A DNA stretch of 62,290 bases from an uncultured Bacteroidia bacterium. GTDB taxonomy: Bacteria; Bacteroidota; Bacteroidia; Bacteroidales; UBA932. Within the stretch, counting starts at the first letter, position 1, and every line of letters starts with the position of its first letter. The stretch covers positions 1 to 62,290 of the forward strand of contig CACWOH010000026.1 of assembly GCA_902762435.1 (NCBI GenBank). The letters run 5' to 3'. Of this stretch, positions 24,693 to 34,265 are shown piece after piece. Below the pieces are notes generated by a model that had not been told where the DNA came from, searched no databases, and was given only the letters and a program-made list of their open reading frames with translations. The position numbers were made by a program, and so were the translations under genes.

Positions 24693-25775
24693 TCAGATGC
24701 GGCCGGGGTAGGCCTCGAGGGCCTTCTGCAGCACCACGAGGGCCTTGGCGAGGTCCTCCTTGCAGAGGACGTAGGCGATGCGCACTTCCTGACGGCCTTC
24801 ATCACCGTCGCGCCTTCGTACTGGAAGTCGCTCAGGCACCAGCAGCAGAATTTCTCGGCGTCGTCCACGGGCAGCTTGGCCATCGTGTAGAAGGCGCCCA
24901 TCGGAATCGGGGAATACACGCCGGGAATCTTGTTGAGCCCGTCGATCAGGAAGTTGCGGCGCTCCAAGTACTCCTCATAGACACTGCTGAGGTACTCTTT
25001 CTGCACGCCCAGGGAGGCCTCGGCGACGACCTGGCCGAGCAGCGGCGGGGACAGGCGCGCCTGGCAGAACTTCATCACCGCAGTCGAACAGGACGACGTT
25101 CTGCTCGATCCCGTCCAGGTGGAAGGCCGAGATATAGGGCATGCCCGTGTAGATGAACTCGCGGTAGACTTCGTCACTGAAAAGGAACAGGTTGTGCTTC
25201 TTGACGATGTCGCGCAGCCGTTGCATCTCCTTGCGGGTGTAGAGGTATCCGGTCGGGTTGTTGGGGTTGCAGATGAGGATGGCCTTGGTCCGCGGGGTGA
25301 TCTGCTCCTCGAAAGCCTCCACCGAAGGCAGGCGGAAACCGTCCTCGATGCGGGTTTTGACGCTCTTGACCACGGCACCCACGGAAATGGCGAAGGCCAT
25401 GTAGTTGGCGTAGAAGGGATCCGTCACGATCACCTCGTCGCCCGGCCCCAGGCAGGACAGGAAGGCGAACAGCACCGCCTCGGAGCCGCCGCTGGTGATG
25501 ATGATCTCTTCCGGCGACAGGTAGATGCCGTACTGGGCATAGTACTGCACCATCTTGGTACGCAGGGAGAGGTAACCGTCGGAGGGGCTGTATTCCAGGA
25601 TCGACCGGTCCAGGTTCTTCACGGCGTCGATACCGCACTGCGGCGTCTTGATGTCGGGCTGTCCGATGTTCAGGTGATACACATGTACGCCGTTGCGCTT
25701 GGCGGCGTCGGCAAGGGGAGCCAGCTTCCGGATCGGGGAAGAAGGCATGTTCTGTGCGCGTTGCGAAATCTCCAT
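24693..25775 (-). pseudogene. PLP-dependent aminotransferase with two internal deletions
   Basis: The N-terminal 220 residues read as an intact fold-type I aminotransferase of the aspartate aminotransferase class (NIGQPDIKTPQ, NPNNPTGYLY, FLFSDEVYREF). Near 25077 the text jumps from NVVLFDC to a different frame with AVMKFCQARLSPPLLGQ. The roughly 24 missing residues would include the SxSKRYS segment with the PLP lysine. Near 24807 it jumps again from EGATVM to GRQEVRIAYVLCKEDL, losing about 14 residues. It ends normally with AYPGRI and a TGA at 24693-24695. As written it cannot be active. Decay and assembly error are both possible. Confidence 0.8.
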
Positions 25776-25794
25776 CTGCTGAATGAAATGTGCG

Positions 25795-25802
25795 CAAAGA
25801 TA
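25795..25802 (-). promoter_or_regulatory. -7 box for the aminotransferase
   Basis: CAAAGATA is TATCTTTG on the minus strand, 19 bases before the start codon and ten bases past the stop of the VKOR gene. Confidence 0.6.
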
Positions 25803-25812
25803 AGAAAAAAAC

Positions 25813-26958
25813 TCAATCCGCTACCAGGGAAGCCACCAAAGCGGCCAGTTCCTCCGCGGAATCCGTTTCCGGCACCAGCCAGCGCTGTCCGGCAATCAGC
25901 CGGGGCACTCCGCTCTTTTCCGAAGTCGAACTGCGACCGAACAGCTCGTACACCTTGTCCAGGTACGCCTTGATGCGGGGGTCCTGCAAGGCGCTTCCGT
26001 ACGCGTCGCCGAGGATCTCCCGGGCCCGCCGCTCCGCTTCGGCCAGGTCCACCTGCAAACGGGGCTCGCCCGCTCCCAGCAGGTAGTCCCAATATGCGGC
26101 GCAGGCCTCCGGCCGGTTGTACCAGACGGCGAGGGCCAGTCGCGTGAGCGTGCAGGAACCGGAGAAGCGGTCGACGCCCGATGCGGGAATATAGGGGTTG
26201 CAGGCACTGCTGAGCGGCACCGGGCAGAGCCGGATGCGGTAGCGGCCTTGCGTCAGTTCCAGGAATTCCGGCAGCGCGCGGTGCAGGCGGCGGCAGTGGA
26301 TGCACTGGAAATCGAACAGGAGCGTCAGCGCTTCGCCGTCCGGGCTCCCGGCGGAGGCGGCCTCCAGCACGGGCACCTCGCCGTCGGCGAAAACGGGCAG
26401 GTCGGCGGCGGCGCGGCCGCTGTCATAGACGGCATCCGGCAGGGTGCGCGTCTGCACGAAGGCGAAGACCGCGGCGGCGGCCAGCCCCGCGGCGAACCAC
26501 GGCAGCGGCCGTCCCCCCTCCCGCCGGGCGCGCAGGCAGACCAGCAGGGCGAGTACGCACCCCAGGACGTGCAGCGCCGTGCAGTATTTGCAGAAGGCGT
26601 GCAGCACGCCGGCCTGCAGCCAGGCGAACCAGACGGCGGCGCCCGCGATACAGCCGCCGAGCAGCGGCATCAGGCGCCACAGGAAGCGGTCCAGCGAACG
26701 GTCTTCGGGACGGGATCCCCCCTGGAAAAGGAGGCAGAGCAGCAGCAGGACATAGAGCACGCCGGCAGGAAGGGCCACCGGGACGCGCCCGAGCACGTAG
26801 GCCCACGGGCTGCCCGTCACGAGGTCGCAGCCGCTGCCCGCCGCGCAGCCTGCCAGCCGCTCCCCCGTCAGGGAATGGATCAGCATCCAGACGGAGAGCA
26901 GCAGGCAGGCGGCGCAAAGCGGCAGCGCCCACGCCTTGAAACGGCGGAGCGGGGTCAC
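25813..26958 (-). CDS. VKOR-thioredoxin fusion, envelope disulfide-forming enzyme
   Basis: An integral membrane oxidoreductase. The vitamin K epoxide reductase domain (about residues 5-160) has several helices, loop cysteines in GCAAGSGCDLV and the active-site FCKYC. A fused periplasmic thioredoxin-like domain (about 195-375) has FDFQCIHCRRLH. VKOR makes disulfides at the expense of quinone and passes them through the fused domain to exported proteins. A GTG start at 26956-26958 is chosen, one base after the stop of the GH54 gene. An ATG further upstream would overlap that gene by 62 bases. Co-transcription with cysteine-rich GH54 suggests it helps fold that enzyme. Confidence 0.8.
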   Translation of the reverse strand: MTPLRRFKAWALPLCAACLLLSVWMLIHSLTGERLAGCAAGSGCDLVTGSPWAYVLGRVPVALPAGVLYVLLLLCLLFQGGSRPEDRSLDRFLWRLMPLLGGCIAGAAVWFAWLQAGVLHAFCKYCTALHVLGCVLALLVCLRARREGGRPLPWFAAGLAAAAVFAFVQTRTLPDAVYDSGRAAADLPVFADGEVPVLEAASAGSPDGEALTLLFDFQCIHCRRLHRALPEFLELTQGRYRIRLCPVPLSSACNPYIPASGVDRFSGSCTLTRLALAVWYNRPEACAAYWDYLLGAGEPRLQVDLAEAERRAREILGDAYGSALQDPRIKAYLDKVYELFGRSSTSEKSGVPRLIAGQRWLVPETDSAEELAALVASLVAD

Positions 26959-26959
26959 G

Positions 26960-29900
26960 CTAGAAGGCGTTGGCGGCACCCGGCGTCGGCTGGCCCGTAG
27001 CGACGGGAGCCCCGGGTTCAAAAGCTGCCTTGAGCGGCGCAGAAAGGGTCACGCCCGTACCGGAAACCTCCTCGGAGGCCTTGTGGGACTGGCGCAGCGG
27101 CGCTTTCAGGACCAGTTTGTTGTCCTGCGGACCCACGGGGCCCCACCAGCGCCGGGGCACGATTACCTGGTCCACGACGGCGCTCTCCCCGCCGACCAGC
27201 AGTTCCTGGCCGGGAGTAAAGCCCTGGGCGGAAGCGACGATGAGGGTCTTCGCACCGGGACCGGCGGCGGAAAGCAGCCGGGTACCACCCGCGCTGCCCA
27301 CCTTCACGACGTTCACGACCTCGGCGTCGGCGCCGCGGCCGATTACGAGCGAAGCGCCTTCCCGCACGCCCTGCACGGTGGCGAGTTTGACGTTGTCGTC
27401 GCCGGCGCGGGCGGCCAGGGCCAGGTTGAAGGCCTGCTGGACACGGAAGTCGTTCTTGTTGTCATCCAGGTCCGCCCCGTCGGGGAACCGGCCCGCGCTC
27501 AGCGAAGCCACCGCGCCGGGAGCCGCTCCGAAACGGCGGCCGGGATACGGCACCGCTGCGAAGTTGCCCGGCTCTTCCAGGCCGGAGTCGGCCTGATAGC
27601 CTTCGGAAAGCCAGGGATCGGTCACCAGGCCGTAGTTGAGCGCATCGGCGACGTTGCCGCGCGCGTCACGCAAGGTAATGTTGCCCGCGGACTCGGACAG
27701 GGCCGGCCCGCCGAACAGCTGGTCAGGCGCCACCGCACCGCGGTAGCCGCCCGTACCGGCCGCCACCGCCTCATCGATCGGGTGCGCCGCAGAGAGCGGG
27801 CTCTCGAGTTCGACGGCGAAGCAGAGCGCGAGGACCGGTTCGTTGCTATAGTGGACGAACTTCGTCGCGGGCTCGAAGCTGATGCCCGTTCCGTTGACGC
27901 TGTACGGCATGTTGGAGGCGTGGGCGAACTTCAGCGGCTCGGCGATGTCCAGGCCGGTACCCGGATCCTCGCCCGGCTTCAGCGGGCCGTTCAGGGTATT
28001 GCGGGCGGAAGCGGTACCGACCTTCGTGACGGTCACGGTCTCGATGCCGTGGCCCTCGCTGGCAATGTCCAGCCGGATCTTGTCGCCCACCGAGATGTTC
28101 GCCACGGAAGACACCTTGATATTGGTGTCGCCGGGCTTCGCGTCCATCGACAGATAACCCTGCGTGCCGGGCTTGCCTACTTCCGTAACGGTCACGACCT
28201 CATATTTCTCGAGCGAGTTGGACACCGCGGGACGGTCGGTTCCGTAGCCGATCGCCATCTTCTGGCCCACGGCGAAATGCGCGACGGAAGTGACGGGGAT
28301 ATTGGTCGAGCCGACGGGGATTTCGATGCCGTGGCCGCCCGGAAGCGGCTGCCAGACCGTGGTCGGTGTCCCGGCTGGCTGCATGCCCCGGCCGAACGGC
28401 GGGACTGCCGGGTTCGTCTCGGCGACCGCCGGAGCGGTCACCGCCTTGACGCGGTGCTTCTCCCCGCCGACGAGGATCTCGTCGCCGGGCCGGATGCCTT
28501 CCACACTGCGGACATAGATGACCTCATCCCCCTTCGCGGCATCCACCGCGAGGCCGGAGCCGGCCAGGCCCAGCAGGTAGTACGCCTTCGGGGCGAGCTT
28601 CGTCCCGGACGGGATCCGGATGTCGGAGAAATACGGGATGTTGGCCGCGTGCTGGCGAACCGTCCAGCCGGACAGGTCCACCGCCTTCTCGGATGCGTTG
28701 TAGAGCTCGATGAAGCCGTCCGTGACGCTGAATTCATTGATCTTGACGGCCTCGGTGTTGCGCACCTTGAGCCGGGCGCTCTCGCGCTTCGGGCCCCAGG
28801 CGGCCAGGGCCACCAGGTCACCGTTGAAGGAGGCGCTGCCGGAAGTCACGGCAAACTCGGCCACGACCGTCTGGCCGGGGGCCACGGCGTAGTTTACGCG
28901 CATCTGCTTCCCGTCCTTGCCGGTCACCTTCCAGCCCCTCGGCGCGTCGAGCGCAAGGGTCAGGCCCTCGATGGGTTCGTCGGTGGTGTTCACGAAACGG
29001 ACCACGGCCTGGCGGGTGGCGCCGGGCGCAAAGCTCATCACGTTGGACGGACGGCCGTCCTCCAGCGACGGGAACACTTCCAACGTCGCCACGCGGTAGC
29101 GGGCCGCCACCACGTTCGCCTGGACTTCCTGGTTCAGCGCCTCGGTCGGGAAGGTGCCCGCAGCCGTCATCGCGCCTTCGTAGAAGGTACCGGACGAGCC
29201 GTTGGAGTTGTCGCCGCCGTTGCCGAGCAGGATGGCGCCCTGCTTGCGCATCGGGTCGTAACTGTTGCGGTCGTTGCGGATGCGTCCGCCGTCATAATAG
29301 ACCTTGAGTCCGCCTTCCTGGGCGTTGCCGCCCATCGAACGCCAGTGGTGCGGCTCGCCGTCGGCGGTCGCCGTGACGAAGCGCCAGGTAATGGACTCGA
29401 GCCCCTCGCAGAACTTGTCGTTGGGGTCGTCGTTCACGCAGCCCACCAGGTTGTTCTCCTGGTCCGTCATGATCCAGGGTCCGGGAGGATCGCCGTGGTA
29501 CCACGCCGGCTGGTTGCCGAAATAGGTGGTCTCCATCGTACCGTCGCCGTCATCGCGGCTGTCCGTCTCGGCGTTGCCGTAGTCGAAGCAGCAGCCGGAA
29601 TTGTAATGATGGCCGCTGATCACCCAGTACTGGCCTTCGGCCTGGTCGTCCACGGCAGTGCCCGTGGGGTCATTCAGGCGCAGGCCCATGCCCGGGGCGA
29701 TGAACACGCCGTACACCTTGTGTCCCAGCACGTTCACCGGGGCCCAGTCGGCCACGGGGACGTTGTTGTAGCCGCCCATCGCGGGGCCGCTGAAGCCGCC
29801 GCGCGGAGCCTGGTACAGGTGGTTCCCCTTGCCGGACTGGTCATACAGGACCGTAATCCAGCAATAAGTATCCTTGCAGAATGCGTCCTGGGCCGCCGCG

Positions 29901-30184
29901 TCGGCATAGCCGCCGGCATCGGCCGCGGTGGCCTTCACCACGCCGATGTCCAGCTTCCTGCCGTCCGAGGCGCGCATCACCTGATACAGCGGACCGTCGT
30001 ACGCGGCGTACAGGGCCCGGGTGGTGCTGTGGGCGGCCACACAGGGGGCGCCGCCCCGTTCATACACGTCGCAGGGACCTTCCGGGCGCGGAAGCGCATG
30101 GCCCCCGGAGATGTTGTTGCAGGCAATCGCCGCTCCGACAAGCACGAGGACGACAGCTGCTCCGAAAAGAAATTTCTTCATCAT
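26960..30184 (-). CDS. GH54 α-L-arabinofuranosidase lipoprotein with NEW3 and lamin-tail domains
   Basis: A 1074-residue exported protein; GAAIAC near residue 22 is a plausible lipobox. Residues about 35-370 match the GH54 catalytic domain, including adjacent cysteines in NSGCCFDYGNAE (the vicinal disulfide of this family), CEGLESITWRF with a candidate catalytic glutamate, and GNGGDNSNGSSG with a candidate catalytic aspartate. An NPCBM-associated NEW3-like domain (about 385-470) and a lamin-tail domain (about 475-590) follow. The rest is β-rich repeats with VGDKIRL and PGDEILVGG blocks. GH54 releases arabinose from arabinoxylan or arabinan. The tail is probably for surface attachment or binding. 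Confidence 0.82.
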   Translation of the reverse strand: MMKKFLFGAAVVLVLVGAAIACNNISGGHALPRPEGPCDVYERGGAPCVAAHSTTRALYAAYDGPLYQVMRASDGRKLDIGVVKATAADAGGYADAAAQDAFCKDTYCWITVLYDQSGKGNHLYQAPRGGFSGPAMGGYNNVPVADWAPVNVLGHKVYGVFIAPGMGLRLNDPTGTAVDDQAEGQYWVISGHHYNSGCCFDYGNAETDSRDDGDGTMETTYFGNQPAWYHGDPPGPWIMTDQENNLVGCVNDDPNDKFCEGLESITWRFVTATADGEPHHWRSMGGNAQEGGLKVYYDGGRIRNDRNSYDPMRKQGAILLGNGGDNSNGSSGTFYEGAMTAAGTFPTEALNQEVQANVVAARYRVATLEVFPSLEDGRPSNVMSFAPGATRQAVVRFVNTTDEPIEGLTLALDAPRGWKVTGKDGKQMRVNYAVAPGQTVVAEFAVTSGSASFNGDLVALAAWGPKRESARLKVRNTEAVKINEFSVTDGFIELYNASEKAVDLSGWTVRQHAANIPYFSDIRIPSGTKLAPKAYYLLGLAGSGLAVDAAKGDEVIYVRSVEGIRPGDEILVGGEKHRVKAVTAPAVAETNPAVPPFGRGMQPAGTPTTVWQPLPGGHGIEIPVGSTNIPVTSVAHFAVGQKMAIGYGTDRPAVSNSLEKYEVVTVTEVGKPGTQGYLSMDAKPGDTNIKVSSVANISVGDKIRLDIASEGHGIETVTVTKVGTASARNTLNGPLKPGEDPGTGLDIAEPLKFAHASNMPYSVNGTGISFEPATKFVHYSNEPVLALCFAVELESPLSAAHPIDEAVAAGTGGYRGAVAPDQLFGGPALSESAGNITLRDARGNVADALNYGLVTDPWLSEGYQADSGLEEPGNFAAVPYPGRRFGAAPGAVASLSAGRFPDGADLDDNKNDFRVQQAFNLALAARAGDDNVKLATVQGVREGASLVIGRGADAEVVNVVKVGSAGGTRLLSAAGPGAKTLIVASAQGFTPGQELLVGGESAVVDQVIVPRRWWGPVGPQDNKLVLKAPLRQSHKASEEVSGTGVTLSAPLKAAFEPGAPVATGQPTPGAANAF

Positions 30185-30200
30185 ATGGTTAATAATTGGT

Positions 30201-32864
30201 TCACTTGCGGGCCAGCGCGGCCGTGATTTCCTCCGCCGCCAGCGCGATGGTCACGAGCTGCACCACGTTGCGCGTGCAGCATTCGTTCTCGCCCCAGTGG
30301 AAAGGATAGTCGTCCTTGTTCTCCATATAGTCCGGCGCCATCAGCAGCAGGCCCGGGACGAGACCGCCGGGAATGACGGTATAGTCCGCGCGGTTGTTGC
30401 CGTAGGCGACCTTCTTGGTGTTCACGCCCACGGACGTGATGAAGGACACGTTGCTGTAGGGGTGGCAGCCGTACAGGTAGTTCAGGCCGGAGAGCACCAG
30501 TTCGGGGTCGATCGCATCCGGGAAGAGCTTCCACACCGCATAGCAGTTCAGGGCCCATCCGAGGATCTGCTCGTTGCCGCCCCAGCTGCGCCCGGAGATG
30601 GGCACGCCGTAAGGGGTGCTGGCAGCCTGCGCCTTCAGGCCTTCCACATAGGCGGGCAGGGCCGCACGGACCTGCTCCCGGAAGGACTCGTCCATCTCGT
30701 TATAGATCGACAGGGCCGTGGAGAGGTTGGGACCGCCGCCAAAGCCGCCCCAGCCGCCGGTACCGGAGATAAGCGGTCCCTGGGGGACCTCGACGCCGCG
30801 GGCCACGCCCTGACGGCCGCCGCCGGACCACCGCATCGAACGCGGAGCGACTTCCACCGGCTTGATCTGGGCGAGCACCTTCGGCTCGAAGAAGTCACGG
30901 TACTTCCTGTCGCCCGTGGTGCGCCACAGCTGGATGGCGGCAGCCACCCGGCCATCGCCGAACATCATGCCGCCGGCAAAGCCGCCAAAGCCGTTCAGCG
31001 CGGGGTCGGCCTTCTCGAAATTCTCGTCCCAGAGCTTGAGCGCATTCTTCAGGGAACGCTCGGCCAGCTCGGGGTTGTAGGGTTTCAGCACGCGGGCCGC
31101 CGCGGCCAGCGCGGCGATGGTGGACATCTGGCCGGCCGCATTGCCTCCGTTGGAGGTGAAGGCGAAACGGTCGTCGCGGGTGCCGGAACGCAGCCCCTGC
31201 TGCTCGTAGGGAGCGAGCGAGGCGTCGTACACCAGGCCGTCGGTGATGGTGGATGCGTCGCCGAGGTGGTGATACTGGTGCATCGTGCCCTGGACGATGC
31301 CCTGGGCCACGAAGCCGATGTTCTCCACCTGCGCATTGATGTTGAGCACGCCGTGCTCGCACTGCTGGATCACGTCGGGAACGCCGTCCGGACGGTGGAT
31401 GTCCACGAACTGGGTCTTCTGGTCGATGTAGGTCTGGTCACGCTCCGGGCGGAACTCCTCCCACAGCGTGGCGAACTGCTGGGTCAGGCCGATCACGGTG
31501 CCGGACTGGATGTCGAAGTCGCCGGCGTCATACCAGGCGCCCACCGCCAGGTTCGGAATGTGCTCATAGGCGGCGTATTTCGTGTTGGTCTCGGCCCCCT
31601 GGCGGTAACCGTCCATCTCCTCGTAGCCCGGAGGGGCCTGCAGCGCGTCGTCCATATGCGAACGGCCGTGCCAGATGCGGTAGCCCTCGTTGACCTCCAT
31701 ATGGTCCATCTGGACCGGCAGCCACACGTCCATCGTGGGGTACCAGGTGCCGGCATAGACGCCGGCATCGACCGGGAACGGATTGGTCCGGGTACCCTTG
31801 TACTCGATGCAGTAGAGGCCGGGTTCACGCACGTCGGAGAAGTCGACGGTGGCGTAGTTGTAGCGGTTGTTGAACACGCCCCACTCCGTCACGCGGGCCT
31901 CCTTTGCCAGCTGGCGGGAGCCGTCCTCCGCAATGCGCCAGATGCTTGCCAGCGGCGCCAGGGCGTCCCGACGGTCCAGTTCGAGCACGGCCACCTTCTT
32001 CTGCGCCGGGGTGTAGCCCACCTGCGAGAAGCCGATGTTCGGCTTGCGGATCCAATTCGCGTCATAGGCGGGCTGGACCGTCCACTCCACCACCTTGCCG
32101 GTCTTGCCGGCCGGCAGCAGGGTACGCAGGACGAAGGTGCCGTTCTGCGCCAGGTTGCGCCCGTCGAAGAGATTGATCTCCGAGTCGGAACTGACGGCCA
32201 CGCGGAGGTCGTCGTCCTCCGGCGCCAGCACGAAGCGGTGTCCCCTGGCGAAGGGCTCCGGGTCGATGAACTCCCCGCGGCCGCGGTCGTCGAAGGTGGA
32301 CAGGCCGAAGAACTGGGAGATTTTCTCGCTGACGGGACGCATCTGCGTGTCGCCCGCCGGGTAGTTCGGCAGGATCTGCGACTTGCCGTCCACGAACACC
32401 GTCTTGCCGACGTAGCTGGCCGGGAAGAACTCGAAGTTGAGTCCGGCCTTGCCTGCCAGGCGCTCCGGCAGCGGCTCGTCCAGATACACGCTCATCGTGA
32501 AGCCGGTTCCCTTGGCCGCCACGACGATGCGGGGCCTGAAGGCGAAATCGGGATACTCGAAGGTCATGTCCACGGACTGGGCGTTGCGGTCGAGGTCGCG
32601 CCGGAGGATGTCGGCGTAGATATCCCACTGTTCGGGCGTATCCATCAGGCGGATGCCGCCGCCCGTCGCGATGCGTTCGCCGTGCTGGATGAGCTCGACG
32701 CCCGCCGTCTTCTCGTCGCAGAACATCCCGTTGTACTGGTTGCTGTACACGAGGACACTCACGCCCGTCTCCTCGAACACTTCGAATTCGTTGAGGCGGA
32801 GCCCCTGTCCGGACGCGGCGGCGCCCAGGAGCAGGAGGGAAAGGAGGAGGATCGTTTTTTTCAT
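30201..32864 (-). CDS. GH9 glycoside hydrolase with N-terminal CelD_N-type domain
   Basis: A signal peptide (residues 1-20) and an N-terminal β-domain of about 270 residues are followed by the Ig-like CelD_N domain (IGFSQVGYTPAQKK). The (α/α)6 GH9 catalytic domain fills the rest. It shows the GAWYDAGDFD motif with the two catalytic-base aspartates, the NYLYGCHPYSNVSFITSVG motif and a C-terminal ENE with the candidate acid glutamate. GH9 enzymes cut β-1,4-glucans, xyloglucan or mixed-link glucan. It lies 16 bases upstream of the GH54 gene in one operon. Endo- versus exo-action cannot be told. Confidence 0.85.
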   Translation of the reverse strand: MKKTILLLSLLLLGAAASGQGLRLNEFEVFEETGVSVLVYSNQYNGMFCDEKTAGVELIQHGERIATGGGIRLMDTPEQWDIYADILRRDLDRNAQSVDMTFEYPDFAFRPRIVVAAKGTGFTMSVYLDEPLPERLAGKAGLNFEFFPASYVGKTVFVDGKSQILPNYPAGDTQMRPVSEKISQFFGLSTFDDRGRGEFIDPEPFARGHRFVLAPEDDDLRVAVSSDSEINLFDGRNLAQNGTFVLRTLLPAGKTGKVVEWTVQPAYDANWIRKPNIGFSQVGYTPAQKKVAVLELDRRDALAPLASIWRIAEDGSRQLAKEARVTEWGVFNNRYNYATVDFSDVREPGLYCIEYKGTRTNPFPVDAGVYAGTWYPTMDVWLPVQMDHMEVNEGYRIWHGRSHMDDALQAPPGYEEMDGYRQGAETNTKYAAYEHIPNLAVGAWYDAGDFDIQSGTVIGLTQQFATLWEEFRPERDQTYIDQKTQFVDIHRPDGVPDVIQQCEHGVLNINAQVENIGFVAQGIVQGTMHQYHHLGDASTITDGLVYDASLAPYEQQGLRSGTRDDRFAFTSNGGNAAGQMSTIAALAAAARVLKPYNPELAERSLKNALKLWDENFEKADPALNGFGGFAGGMMFGDGRVAAAIQLWRTTGDRKYRDFFEPKVLAQIKPVEVAPRSMRWSGGGRQGVARGVEVPQGPLISGTGGWGGFGGGPNLSTALSIYNEMDESFREQVRAALPAYVEGLKAQAASTPYGVPISGRSWGGNEQILGWALNCYAVWKLFPDAIDPELVLSGLNYLYGCHPYSNVSFITSVGVNTKKVAYGNNRADYTVIPGGLVPGLLLMAPDYMENKDDYPFHWGENECCTRNVVQLVTIALAAEEITAALARK

Positions 32865-32893
32865 TTTCGTTCGGTTGTTATCGTCTCGGGAAT

Positions 32894-32923
32894 GGATCCG
32901 CCGGCCCGGCGGCCGGCGGATCC
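32894..32923. repeat. Strong 13-pair hairpin between GH43 and GH9 genes
   Basis: GGATCCGCCGGCC (32894-32906) and GGCCGGCGGATCC (32911-32923) are perfect inverted repeats with a CGGC loop. There is no T-run on either strand, so it is more likely an mRNA-stability or processing hairpin within the operon than a terminator. It starts seven bases past the GH43 stop. Confidence 0.8.
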
Positions 32924-32930
32924 AGAGGGT

Positions 32931-34058
32931 TTACGGATACCAGCGTTTCAGGAGGACCAGCTTGTCGCCGCTGTCGTCAACCTCCCAGAACTGCGGCTTG
33001 CGCGGGCCGTCGCCCTCCACGTGGTGCACCACGTAGAGCAGCTTGCCTTCGAAGGTGCGGAAGAGCATCCCGTGGCCGGAGTTGTTCGCGAGGAAGGGTT
33101 CCGGTTCCTGCACCCACGGGCCCGAGATCTTGCCGGACTCGGAGTAGCAGACGGCCTGCAGGTAGCGCTCCTTGCCCCAGGTGGACCAGAGCATACCCAG
33201 GCGGCCGGTCTGCGTACGGAACATCTGGGGACCGTCGGTCACCCAGCCGGGCATCTTGAGGCCGAAGGTGGCCTCACCCAGGCTGTTCATCTCGCCGCAG
33301 CAAGGCAGTTCGCTCGCGCGGAACATCGTCACCGGATGCGGGGACACGGTATAGGAAAGGTCCGGGGAGAGCTCGATATAGTCCATCGTGCCGTCAATGA
33401 GCTGCGTCCACTCGTGGACGAAGATCATATAGACCTTGCCGTCCTCCTCATAGAGGGTGCCGTCGATGCAGTCCCAGTCGTGGGGCTGATAGTCATAGCC
33501 GGGCGTCACGGCGAAGTCGGTGAAGGGGCCGTCCGGCTTGTCCGAACGGAGCAGGTAGGTCTGGTTGTGGGGCACATTGTAGCGGCGCGGAACCTGCTGG
33601 ATGAGGTCGCTGTGGTCGCTCCAGGTGCCGGCGTAATAATACCAGGGGCCGATCTTGTGGACTTCGGCCGCGGCGGCGAAACCGGCGCGCTCCAGCCACA
33701 GTCCCTTGATGTCGATCACGTTGTAGGGGCCGGTCCACATCTTCAGGTCGGTGCTCTTGTACATCCGGCCGCCGGAAGAAGTCAGATAGTAAGTTTTCGT
33801 AGCCTCGTCCGCGAGGATGTACGGGTCGCTCATGGAGAGTTCCTCGAAGGGTACGGTGCGGATGCGGTTCATCTCCGCCATGCGGGCGCGCATCATCGCC
33901 GCGCGGCCGGTCGTGTCGACATTCGCGGAGATCATACCGCCGAAATTGCGCTGGCCGGGCGTTGCGGGAGGAGCCTGCTCGCCCGGACGTATCTGGGCGA
34001 AAGCCGCTGTGCCGAGCAGCAGCGCGGCCGTGGCGGACAAGAGGATTCTTTTTTTCAT
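32931..34058 (-). CDS. GH43-like glycoside hydrolase (arabinosidase/xylosidase type)
   Basis: A 375-residue exported enzyme with a signal peptide (residues 1-21). The five-bladed propeller shows the catalytic-base motif MSDPYILADEATKTYY, a middle DWDCIDGTLYEEDGKVYMIF segment with the pKa-modulating aspartate, and the later GEMNSLGEAT segment with a candidate acid glutamate. GHGMLFRTFEGKLLYVVHH closes the fold. GH43 members remove arabinose or xylose from hemicellulose. It is the first gene of the operon GH43-GH9-GH54-VKOR, divergent from the hybrid sensor. Confidence 0.85.
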   Translation of the reverse strand: MKKRILLSATAALLLGTAAFAQIRPGEQAPPATPGQRNFGGMISANVDTTGRAAMMRARMAEMNRIRTVPFEELSMSDPYILADEATKTYYLTSSGGRMYKSTDLKMWTGPYNVIDIKGLWLERAGFAAAAEVHKIGPWYYYAGTWSDHSDLIQQVPRRYNVPHNQTYLLRSDKPDGPFTDFAVTPGYDYQPHDWDCIDGTLYEEDGKVYMIFVHEWTQLIDGTMDYIELSPDLSYTVSPHPVTMFRASELPCCGEMNSLGEATFGLKMPGWVTDGPQMFRTQTGRLGMLWSTWGKERYLQAVCYSESGKISGPWVQEPEPFLANNSGHGMLFRTFEGKLLYVVHHVEGDGPRKPQFWEVDDSGDKLVLLKRWYP

Positions 34059-34110
34059 GTGCTTAAATATTAAAAGGTTATACTTTGTTCCGGTTTATGT
34101 GGAAAAATAA

Positions 34111-34265
34111 AAACGGGTTACGCTCACGCGGAACCCGTTTCCCACAATACAATTAACCAAAATCTACCACCCGGTATTAAATAAGCAGCGGGGTTCACGG
34201 GTGTTTGCCCCGCTGTCTCTCTCATTTCAAAACAAATTCAGCAGTTTTACTGCGATACAAAATTA
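34111..34265 (-). promoter_or_regulatory. Structured leader and promoter upstream of the glycosidase operon
   Basis: This fills the 313-base gap between GH43 and the sensor gene. CAAAATTA at 34258-34265 (minus TAATTTTG) is a candidate -7 box for leftward transcription. Downstream on the minus strand is a stem of CAGCGGGG/CCCCGCTG (34186-34215). Next is a stem of AAACGGGTT/AACCCGTTT (34111-34140) directly followed by TTTTTATTTTT, the form of an intrinsic terminator. It lies about 52 bases before the GH43 start, so it may be an attenuator. It could also end a small RNA. Confidence 0.55.

Noticed and set aside
26936-30226. A 1096-codon open frame on the plus strand opposite the GH54 gene
   Set aside because: It is the GC-rich shadow of the GH54 codons. 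It lacks any recognisable domain, while the minus strand has clear GH54 motifs.
30021-34073. A 1350-codon open frame on the plus strand opposite GH9 and GH43
   Set aside because: Runs through two well-supported minus-strand enzymes and their gap; composition is typical of antisense frames in high-GC DNA.
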